Part shown: positions 35,500 to 44,749 of the stretch, in pieces
How positions within the stretch are numbered: position 1 is the first letter of the stretch
Layout of the letters: every line of letters starts with the position of its first letter
NCBI RefSeq assembly: GCF_030253575.1
Contig: NC_080559.1
Coordinates: 30,840,501 to 30,904,500, forward strand
Length of the DNA stretch: 64,000 nucleotides
Direction of reading: 5' to 3'
Origin: Rhododendron vialii
Taxonomy: Eukaryota > Streptophyta > Magnoliopsida > Ericales > Ericaceae
Translations under genes and position numbers: made by a program
The notes under the pieces: model-generated
What the model saw: the letters and a program-made list of their open reading frames with translations, nothing else
Databases searched by the model: none
Told to the model about the DNA's origin: nothing

Positions 35500-35505
35500 C
35501 ATCGT

Positions 35506-38158
35506 ATGGATAAGGGAGAGAAGGCGGGGAAGATGGCGATCAAATCATCATGGGGTGCGAGAAAAGTACTGCGTGTGAAAGAGGAGGTGGAGGTAAACAT
35601 GAGAGAGAATGGAGAGAGAGAAGAAGACTGCTACATCCTTGATTCCGACCCAAATGACTCCCTAATAATTGACCTCTCCAAGCTCTCCATATCCAGTGAT
35701 CTTGATGCCACAGACATTTCTGTCCTCGCTGAAAAAGGCCAGGTAAAATGCATATGAATAATTGAATGGGAGTACCGCATACTCCATATGAAATGTGTAC
35801 TCATTTATGCTTCAACGGACAGACTTAGGCCCGTCCGCTAAGGTTTTTATTTTCTAAGTATTTACTTTCCGCTTTACGAAACAGATCATTCTCTCACAAT
35901 ATATAAGTACTTATTTTTCTTATCGGAACATGGCCTTAGGCCATCCACAGTGGTATAATCAAAAAAGGATAACCAAAAGTTGACACATCAGCTTTTGATT
36001 ATTCACTCAAGAGGTTGCTAAGCTTAACAATGTTAAGCTTCACTACGGTCACTTCTAGTCCATAATCAAAATATGGGGTCCACTACAATTTCATTCTCTC
36101 TCCCCCCTGTTTCTCGTCATTCACTTCCCTCAATTTACGTTTTTTATGAGTTAAAATATATCGATTCCCTTTCTTAATTTTGAAAAAAAAATCGATGACT
36201 TCCTTGCCTCCTATTATGATTTTTTCGTTTTTCTTTTTTTCCGGGAGTGGGTAGTAGAAACAGGAAAGAAGAGTGAAACACCTTAATCCGGCGACGATGG
36301 ATTGAATTGTAGATGATCGAGAAATATGAGTTTCACTTTTGGAGGAAAAGAAAGAGAAATAGTGTGTTGGCGAAGTGAAAAAGATATAGAGTAGCGAAAA
36401 AGCTTGGCTACATAAAAATTTTATTCTTCAATTTTATTTTTTTAACCAAAAAAAAAAAGAGTGGGCGAAGAAGGGAAGAAGAAAATACTAGTTGAAACAC
36501 ATGTGTATACAAATTTTGGAACTAGTTAACTTATGTGGTGTAGGATCCACAAATTTTGATTATTGAAAAAGGTTGTTAGTTTTGATTATCCAAAGCTCAA
36601 AATTTGATTATTTCTAAGGATTCTGTTAAGTTTGATTATACCATTGTGAGTAATTTTTTGCACCAATATTGTTAACTTTAAAAACAATTGGCGTTTGATT
36701 ATACTACTGCGGATGGCCTTAGATGCCCAATTCAGTTCAAAGCTCTTGGGAATGGATTTCTATTCAAGTACCAATACTACAAATACTACATTAGTACAAT
36801 TGAGATTACGGTTAGCGATATTGTGAGTTCAACGCTAGCCGTTTCGATTTTGAGACTTTTTTTTTTTTTTTTGTCAAAATCATAACAATCTAGTATTTTT
36901 TACTATGAAAAAGTTATATTGAGATTTGATGCCCCATTTGAAAGTTACTAAGATTGTTATGATTTTGGAGTTCAACTAAAAAAACCTCAAGAAACTAAGG
37001 CTCCGTTTGATAATCGGCTCCCGCCATAGGATTGGACTATTAATGGGATTGGTTGCTAATTCTTTGTTTGCCTTCACTCTCAATGGCCGGACTAACTTAC
37101 CCATGGGACTGTGAGTCATGGGATTAAGGTGGATTACTAATACCTCCTGGGACATGGTATTATCAATCCAGTCCGGAGTCCCTCCAATACAATGACGAAA
37201 ATACCCATGACTTTCTTAACTAATTATTCTTTGTTTGGTTCTATGACTATCTTAGGGCTCATGTACGAGAATTCTAGAGTTAAAATTTAATTATGACCCT
37301 TTTAGAATAAAATGATCAAAAAAATAAAATCTTCGCACCGGTTCAAAGAAATTAAAAATTGGAACACTTAATTTTTTTAGACTGTTTATATATTTAAAAA
37401 ATATTGTTAAAAAATTAAGTGCTTCAATTTTTAATCCGTTTGAACTGGTGCGAAGATTTTATTTTTTTTATCATTTTATCCTAAAGAGTCATAATTAATT
37501 TTTTTAATCATATGTTATCCTCTAGTTTTGCATAAGGGTAAAAATAGAAATGTTTACTATCAATCCAATCCTATCTCATGTGAAACAAACATAATATTGA
37601 TCTAATCTCATCCCAAACAAACATATTCATTATCAATCCCTTCTCATTACCAATCCCAATCATAATCCCATCTCCTTACGAATCTCACCCCTCTAATACT
37701 TTTATCAAACGATAATGAATGTATGTGATGATGATGTATAGGTGGCATGTAGAGATTATCCACATTCAAGGCATCTCTGCTTTATTAATCCCTTTGAGAA
37801 GACGCCTCATGAAAGCTACTGTGAACTGGTAAAATCTCAAATCAAGCCCATATATTAGAGGCTTTTTTTTTAATCCCTTTTCGACTAGGAGTATTTCTTT
37901 TGAAATCTTACGAATTGTTTCAAAAAGTTTGTACGCCAAAGTGTGTTCTTTAACGGTGTAGAATTTGGCCAAAGTGTGTTCTTTAACGGTGTAGAATTTG
38001 GTGAATTGCAGTGCTACTGTTTCGTTTGTGACAGGGTTGCCCCATGCAAAAAATGGTATGGAGTTACAGGGCATTGCCATGCGATTGACAACTTTTACTG
38101 GACCTGTCGGAGGAGAGACAAAAGAGAGAATAAAAAACTGAACCGACGAACACCTTAA
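35506..38158 (+). CDS. RPM1-interacting protein 13-like protein, copy A, 3 exons, 156 aa
   Basis: Exons 35506-35742, 37742-37828 and 38012-38158, all in phase 0 with GT..AG introns. Exon 1 encodes a charged N-terminus and the acidic stretch EEDCYILDSDPNDS, then DLSKLSISSD. Exons 2-3 encode the conserved Cys/His core: VACRDYPHSRHLC, TPHESYC, CYCFVCDRVAPC and GHCHAID. The tail is basic. This pattern matches plant proteins annotated as RPM1-interacting protein 13 (RIN13), named for binding the RPM1 immune receptor; the Cys/His set suggests metal binding but that is inference. Exon 1 also contains a second in-frame ATG (MAIKSS). A paralogue lies 9 kb downstream on the same strand. Intron 1 carries two MITEs. 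Name is from memory of the family; the structure is well supported by the paralogue. Confidence 0.8.
35939..36718. mobile_element. PIF/Harbinger-type MITE, 780 bp, in intron 1 of RIN13-like A
   Basis: GGCCATCCACAGTGGTATAA at the left and the inverted right end (GGCCATCCGCAGTAGTATAA) share about 25 bp with few mismatches, flanked by TTA at 35936-35938 and 36719-36721. The interior has no transposase-like frame. Confidence 0.85.
36999..37711. mobile_element. Second copy of the 14.2-kb PIF family, with a nested hairpin
   Basis: The left end GGCTCCGTTTGATAATC follows TAA. The right part, CCATCTCCTTACGAATCTC then TTTATCAAACG, is the inverse of the left part of the element at 14171-14543, so the copies are in opposite orientation. 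A separate near-palindrome at about 37286-37497 (ATTATGACCCTTTTAGAATA and its mirror) is inserted within. The right terminus is degraded. Confidence 0.6.
37935..38000 (+). repeat. 33-bp tandem duplication just before the exon 3 acceptor of RIN13-like A
   Basis: Two identical or nearly identical 33-bp units starting GCCAAAGTGTGTTCTTTAAC lie back to back and end 11 bases before the acceptor AG. They duplicate the branch-point and pyrimidine region. Paralogue B lacks it. Confidence 0.85.
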
Positions 38159-38810
38159 TTCGATTCAACCAATAAGAAGGAGGGTGAATAAAACTCAACT
38201 CGTTTTCTGATGGTGTTGGAACTTTTGGTTGTCATCCTTGCAATTTTGTCTTTGGGGTAGTTACAGTTGCAGGAATATTCATAGGAAACTTCTTGTAGTT
38301 TGAAATCCCCAGGTACTTGGGGTTGCATTACTCTTTTGAAAGTGGCTATGGGCATCTTTAATTATCTCGTTTACTCTTTTGAAAGTGGTTATGTTAGAAT
38401 ATAGTAATCATATAATATCATAATCATGTGCTGATATGATTAAGATATTATATGATTGCCTTGATTTTATTTTGATTGTAATTGATTACGATTTTATTAG
38501 TATGATTTGGATGATTCCCATCTATAATTTCGCTCCCTCTCTTTGTATAAATAGAGGCCTTATTATATAGTTTTATCATCGAATGCAACAAAATATTTCT
38601 TTCTCTCCTATTTAACAAGTTATTATACAGCTGTTGGGTTTTCGATTCAACACTTCGGGTGTATATTAATTTGCAAGTCTTTTGAATGCTTTTGAGCGAT
38701 AGAAGTACAAGCACATAATGATTGACGAAGACGAGGAGTGAATCTTGAGTCTTGGCTATACATAGATGCTGTTAGAGTAAAATTGTGCTCTTTAAGTTAA
38801 ACCAGCGTGC

Positions 38811-38879
38811 AAGCTTCCGTAGTCTACGGGGCACAAGTTTGTGAGACAGTTTATTGTGCCCCGTAGACTACGGAAGCTT
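38811..38879. repeat. Perfect 26-bp inverted repeat with 17-base loop
   Basis: AAGCTTCCGTAGTCTACGGG continuing GCACAA (38811-38836) is exactly mirrored at 38854-38879. Each arm also contains the small palindrome CCGTAGTCTACGG. No target duplication or larger element was recognised around it, and it lies 650 bp after the RIN13-like A stop codon. Confidence 0.85.
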
Positions 38880-39299
38880 CACTTGATTTTGAAGCTTTTA
38901 GAAGATAGCATGCGAGCAAATGATGAAGACACTAGACAGTAAGGTTGGTCTACAAACGAGCCGAGCTGAGTCTAGGTTCAACGTGTTTAGGGTCGACTTG
39001 CCAAAAATGTTATCAAATCGAGATTCGAGCTGCTTGCGAACGGCTCGGTTTGGTTGTAGCCCTACTATATATTACTAACTTATGCATTGTCAAGTATTTG
39101 GCTTCAGTAATGTGCCACAACTTTCCAAAACTGTAAAAAGCAGTAGGCCAAGTTCAGGCAACTCAAAACTTTTAAAGTTATGGTAACAAGTTCATCGTAT
39201 TTCATTTTCTCTTTGTGGAGAAAGTGAAGAACAATGTTACATTGAGGAAAAGCTGTTACAAGTTAAAACCTATCATGGGCATACAATTACAACTATGCA

Positions 39300-39560
39300 A
39301 GAGCAAAATCACAAGCCACCAGGCTCCATACTTTTAGAAATGTATCAGAATCATCATCAGGATGTGTAGGGCCGTAGGGGTATCCCATCAAGATTTTGGA
39401 CCTCGGTTTTCCTTTTTCTCTTCATTAAAGAAGAGGATTTTCCATCCATGGTTTTTACTATGTTAATTTTTGCATCAAACAAGTCAACTAATGGGTCATC
39501 ATCGAGTAGTTAATCAAGTGGTATTGGGGCACTGCCACAAGGTGTCCAACAGCTTTATCC
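39300..39560 (-). other. Exon-like unidentified segment
   Basis: Read on the - strand from about 39508 to 39372, a frame encodes LDDDPLVDLFDAKINIVKT, then SSSLMKRKRKTE and ends in a stop. The acidic-then-basic pattern resembles the C-terminal end of a nuclear protein. It may be the last part of the same fragment as 40245-40724. I cannot name the source gene. Confidence 0.3.
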
Positions 39561-40244
39561 ATTACACATTTCCGTGAAATTAATACTGTGTGGTGGATAA
39601 AAGTGTTGGAATGCCACCTGATGGTGGCCAAGACTACCAATGATCTTTCGTCATCATCATTTGATTGAAATGACGTTTCTTCTTATTCAGAACTGTCTTA
39701 TCTAATGTGAGAAAAGTCCGTCTCGGACCAAATGTAATGATCAGATTTGTTCACTTTTCCAAACTCTTTGAAATTATCGATTGCGTTCCAAGATTATGTT
39801 TATCGAATATCAATTGATATGTTTTATGCCAGATTTATGCTGTAAAAAAAAAAAAACTGCCTCTTGGGGCTTTTTAACATGAGAACTCGGTCATTTTTTT
39901 CAACTAGATGCTCCTTCGTGCACAACACGAATGCATGCCCGTTGAAGGGAACAAATTTTTATATAGGCTAGATATGTTCTATTTGTAATTTCAAAGCTGG
40001 AAGCAATAGAAGAGCATGAAGAGCTGCAGAGTTGAAGAGCATGTACATAATCTGTACTTTATCCATAGATGGTGAAGGAGCATAAGAGTTGTAGAGTTCG
40101 TAGTGGCGATAGATAGCAAAAGTACTTAGGAAAAGTACGGAGTGCGCAACCTATTTACTGATGATACTTTGCATATGGAGTACATAGTTTGCTGGATTCA
40201 AAAGTACTTGGAAAGGAAACTTTTCATAGCAAAATATTGTTGCA

Positions 40245-40724
40245 TCAGTTCAACTTGGGTTTTTTGCAAACATTTGGTTTTCTTGGATGATCAGATGGTG
40301 ATGGAGTGGTGTTTTTTTCTTTCTTGTTCGGTGTTGCAGGAGGGAGAGCAAGTGGTTGGTGCAAACTAACACAAACATCTGTAACTCGCGACTGATTTGC
40401 TGGCTTTGGAGTGCCAACTTCAAGAATGGCAGATAGCACATCTGTGAAATGAATGAGTAATGTTTTAGCAGCAATTAAGGTAGTGTAAGTCACGCAAGGA
40501 GTGAAGTTATACTTAATAGATCTTTGTGTCAAGCCATCGACTTTAATTCCTTCAACTGGTGTACGACCACTGATAGTGAGCTGACATTTTTGTTCTAGAA
40601 AGCAGAATTGTTTTGGTGTCGTGGTGACAGCAGCGTTGCTTATCAGAAAAACAGGTGGGGCCTTAACAGCATCAGCCCCTCTTTCCATACACGCCAAAAT
40701 AGAAAATAATCTAGCCCACGACAC
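40245..40724 (-). pseudogene. Unidentified gene fragment, 159-codon open segment
   Basis: The frame is non-repetitive and codon-like: it contains QFCFLEQKCQLTISGRTPVE, DGLTQRSIKYNFTPC and LIHFTDVLSAILEVG, and ends in a basic tail (KKPKLN). I do not recognise the family. It lies directly downstream, on the same strand, of the S6 fragment and the beta-galactosidase exons, so it may be a third captured piece. It could also be the 3' coding part of a small local gene. The nominal start Met may lie in intron. Confidence 0.35.
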
Positions 40725-40897
40725 ATGTTAATCCCTCTGGTCTAAAACCCCAGTAAAGGTCCATTTGCAAAATATAGGTAAAAACAACAAAACATCACAA
40801 CACCACAATTTCGTCCTTGAAAATACAAAAAAAACGAACTCTATTGCCAACTGAATCACTTTGAACTTCTAACATTATAAAAAACATTAAAACCTAC

Positions 40898-41408
40898 CAG
40901 CTTTGTTTGTGAACGTCCAGCGGTACATGTTCACGTACTTTCGAACATCGTCTTCCTTGGAGAGGTTGAAGAGTTACAGATTTTTGATGTCCTGTTAGGA
41001 CCCCTCAACCTTGGTTTGTTAGTGTCAGTCGGGCTGAGAAGTTTGCTCTCACCTTTCTTCACAATAACCAAGTTGAGAACAGAAAGGTCTGGGCTCACAA
41101 TGCACCCACGAACAGACTTCCTCCACCTCTCTCCGGTGCGCCTTCCATGTCCATGAAAGCATGGAGCCCCTATCCAATTAAAATTAAGATGTTCCAGATC
41201 AGCATCCTGTAGCAAATGCAAAATATCCTTCGAAAAAGATCACAGTGCACCAAAACAACTGTGATGAGCTTGAAGATTCACCCAAGAGAATATTAATCCC
41301 ACCTCTTTGGAGCAAGAGATGGGGCCGACCTGTTAACACTCCCTGTTTCATGGGGAATCCTTGCTTGTCACATCCTCCCATAATCTTGAAAACATAGCCC
41401 CTAAACTC
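40898..41408 (-). pseudogene. RPS6 (pseudogene): Ribosomal protein S6 (eS6) gene fragment, two exons, frameshifted
   Basis: Exon 41408-41303 encodes [20 protein letters not shown] and then [15 protein letters not shown], matching the N-terminal half of eS6. Exon 41169-40898 encodes [40 protein letters not shown] and, after a 1-bp loss near 40990, [15 protein letters not shown] and TFTNKAG. The 133-bp intron between them keeps GT..AG, so this is a genomic copy and not a processed retrocopy. One codon is missing after GVLT. The N-terminal exons and the basic C-terminal helix are absent. It cannot make a working 40S protein. Confidence 0.85.
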
Positions 41409-42210
41409 CTACTAAACCAAAGAAAAGGCCTTGAGGTAATTATTAAAACTCAGAGTAGAATTCACAGACAGATGTAGGAGTGCAAGTGCATAACTCTCCA
41501 AGAGCATCTCTGCTAACCTCTTGTGAGAGCCTCTTGTCATAAAAAGCTCGGCTATGCATTTAAAAGAAAAGAGAAAATAAAAGGCCAATCACTTTTGCAT
41601 TCTTACAAGGAAAGAACATTTATTAAACTCATAAACTCCAGTACCATACAGGAATATTAACTGTTCAACTTTTTGTACTCCAAAAGGAAGGTTATACGCT
41701 CATATTCCATAAATAAGGAAATGTTTACAAAAAAACTAAAAAGTATGTCAAGCAATTAGCGGTTGTTTCATTTCTTCTAGCTCACATTTTCTTGATTGAA
41801 AATTTAATATAAACCCATGAAAACCTAAAAACATCAATTGGGTTGGGGAATGCTCAGATTCTATGAGTGTATAGAAAAGTCTTCCATTTCATTATCTTAT
41901 TCTCCTTTTCTTTTCTTCCATAGAATCCGTCACAAATTAATGATCCACACACAAGCGTTACTCAAAAGCACTAAATTCCCATTGCAACTATGGCACATAA
42001 TGATTAATCGAGATAAAATGCCAATACATTAGTATCTTTTGCAGGTAGTGAATTGCATTTGATGTGATATGTATCCATGACTAACAGATTAGAAGGAAGA
42101 AAGAGCGCATCGACCTCCAAAAGAGGTACGAACAACAAATAAACAAACATATGAAGAAAAAATCACTTCCCAAGAAATACATGTACTTGCAATCTTTTAG
42201 TTCACATCAC

Positions 42211-43017
42211 CTGCAAGTTTCCCATTAATATAAGCATGAAGGGCAAGGCCAAGAGATTCCACATGAAGAACAGTTTGAGATCCATCTTTAAGAAAAGGCT
42301 CATCAACTTGAACGTTAGTGCTGCAAAAGTATCCAAGAAGCATTATTGAAAAAGCAAACATACCACAGCCAAACCTTCAGATCACAACTAAGATCGTACT
42401 GTTACCTTAACAAATACCATAGATAGTCACTTTTGTCAGCTGTAATGTTTATTTGCTCTAATAACCTTGGTTTCATGACTGCATTGCTACTTAAGACACC
42501 AATTGGTTCGTTAAACCAACTCCAGCCAGATATAAATCCTCCTGAAGCATCAACTGCATTGCTCGAAGATTGACGCACAAATTTTGGAATTGTAGTTAGA
42601 GAATTAATCTGTCATGGAAAAATATCAAAAGTGGCTTGCATTGATATTGGAAAAAAGAGTTCTTCATATTTTGGGGCCCCACCTTCATGAGACACAATAA
42701 CATCCAAATTGAGGTGATCTCAGATGAAATCGAGAAAAAATACTTAATTGACTGCTTCAGAAGGTATGAAGGAGCCCCACTCGCAAAATGTAATTGTAAC
42801 AGAGTTCTTGTGCGGTAAGTATAAGCCCTAAATCAAAGAAGACAAGGCTAACCTTTGCGGTGTTAAGCACTACATTTTTGCAGTCAGGTAAGATGGTCAC
42901 AAACCATGGGGGTAACTGATAAGAATTGTCATTGAAATTCATAGTTGCATCTGATTGGGTACCAATATTGGCCAGAAAAGCAGCACACAATCCCGAGCCA
43001 GTTTTATATACACTTGC
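42211..43017 (-). pseudogene. Beta-galactosidase (GH35, BGAL) fragment, three clean internal exons
   Basis: Exons 43017-42853, 42608-42406 and 42320-42211 join in phase with GT..AG introns and contain no stop. They encode ASVYKTGSGLCAAFLANIGT, WFVTILPDCKNVVLNTAKV, GWSWFNEPIGVLSSNAVMKP, LLEQINITADKSDYLWY and LHVESLGLALHAYINGKLAG. These match the region after the catalytic barrel of plant BGAL proteins (cell-wall galactan turnover). The catalytic N-terminal half and the rest of the C-terminus are absent: the flanking sequence holds nothing from this family. The fragment therefore is not a working gene, yet it has decayed very little, implying a recent arrival. Confidence 0.88.
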
Positions 43018-43523
43018 CTGAAATAGGACACATATGTTTTAAGACAAGCAATACTCCACCATAATTCATAAGCTATAAAGCAGGAATTGAAAAAAGAACA
43101 TTTGGTGACAAAACACGGACATGTTGCGGTAAGTGAAGAAATAAATAGTCTAACTAATCTTAGAGAAGCTGAGCAATGTATGAAAACAGTGCATTTAAGG
43201 TAAAAAATTTCATGTACTCCTAAAGTCACTCTCAAAGAATTTTTTCACTTTTTCTCATAGCAAAAATTAGAAAAAGTAGGTAGAGATTTAGGCTAAACTG
43301 TTTGTGTTGCGGGCGCAAGTCGAATTTTGACTAAATCTGTAAAAATTTGATCACATAATATGTGGGTAGAATTTGGCAAATTCTGTCCAAAAAAAAAAGA
43401 AAGTACACACGCATCGCAAGTCCAGCCACACTGACGTAACCAATAAAAGGAAGCTAGCACACCGTAACTTTCCTCAAACACAAAAACAACCACCCAAAAA
43501 GATATGCTCATGACTCAAATAAT

Positions 43524-43990
43524 TAACCCATAACCACCGAAACCTTTGATTGTTCACCAATAAATCGGAGGAAACACCATTTGGTAAGTGCAATGGTGAA
43601 ACGAAAAAACCCTCGAATCACAATGAAGAAAATAAATTGAAAAAATCACAAAAATCAAGCCAAACCTTAGAAGAACATGCAGGAGCCGTCGATCTAAGCA
43701 AAGAACAACGCAACGAAACGAAGCAAACCGAAACGCACTACACGTCCATAAATCGACACAGAAAAGAGAAATGCAAGAAACAAGAACCGTACCAGACAGA
43801 ACGACCAACAACCGCTAATTTCACCACCGAAACCTTTGATTGTTCACCAATAAACCGCAAGAAACACCATTTGGCAACTGCAATGGTGAAACGAAAAAAC
43901 CCCCAAATCACAGTGAAAAAAATAAATTGAAAAAATCACAAAAATCAAGCCAAACCTTAGAAGCACATGCAGGAGCCGTCGATCTAAGCA
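43524..43990 (-). repeat. 165-bp duplicated block, spacing about 300 bp
   Basis: ACCACCGAAACCTTTGATTG through GGAGCCGTCGATCTAAGCA occurs at about 43532-43700 and again at about 43826-43990 with about ten differences. On the - strand each block ends with an exon-like start followed by GTTTGG, so the pair could be alternative leader exons of a transcript running towards the BGAL fragment. That is inference. Confidence 0.75.
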
Positions 43991-44042
43991 CTGTCTCCTC
44001 ACCGTCCGTCGCCTAGGCTTCTCCTTCTTCCGTCCAACACTG

Positions 44043-44047
<5 letters not shown>

Positions 44048-44080
<33 letters not shown>
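44048..44080 (+). repeat. (CT)n microsatellite
   Basis: About 16 CT units. Together with the (TG)n tract at 44260-44274 it forms the low-complexity border between the - strand gene fragments and RIN13-like B. Confidence 0.9.
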
Positions 44081-44083
<3 letters not shown>

Positions 44084-44701
44084 CTGCTCCAAACCAGACG
44101 AAGGAAAGATAAAGGCAAAAGCGGAAATACGTAAAATATTTCAGGAATTACACCGTGAATAGCACTCACCGTGAATCGCAGTAGCAGGAAATTACGGAGG
44201 AGGCGAGAGAAATCATGGAGGAGGTGGGAGAGCGAGATCTCTCTCTCTCAGTCTCTCTATGTGTGTGTGTGCGCGTGTATATGTGTTTTCCTCGAATCAG
44301 CTGAAGAGAAGCAAGGGGGGAGAGCGAGACGTGGCGTGATGTAGTTCATGCTTTCCAGATGGGCTGAAAAGACCGAATTACCCAGATGGCTAAGTCTGCA
44401 CTGTTTACAATTGAGGGGTACAATTAGAAAAATCAAGCCAAAATTGGCATCCCCAATCCGGTTCTTATTATTTAGGAGGATGGAAAAGACGGCAGGCCAG
44501 GATGTTTTGCTCTGGCACCACGTCAGCGGGCACCCCAAAATTTCTCCTGATTACTAGAACTCGTATAAAGCACAATTTTTTTCATGGGTTACTTGAGTCT
44601 GGACTTTTGACCGTGTCCGCTCCACTTCCACGTACAATTGGAAACTCTGGCGCTCCTTTCTCTAGGTTCCGAAAATCGAATCGATTTCCTCTATTTACAC
44701 T

Positions 44702-44704
<3 letters not shown>

Positions 44705-44743
<39 letters not shown>
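44705..44743 (+). repeat. (GA)n tract in the 5' leader of RIN13-like B
   Basis: About 19 GA units end a few bases before the ATG at 44750, matching the arrangement in copy A although the rest of the leaders are not alike. Confidence 0.9.
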
Positions 44744-44744
<1 letters not shown>

Positions 44745-44749
44745 ATGAC

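Noticed and set aside
35378-35505. Upstream start for RIN13-like A at 35,378
   Set aside because: That frame differs from the conserved EEDCYILD frame and ends in the leader; the ATG at 35,506 opens the conserved frame.
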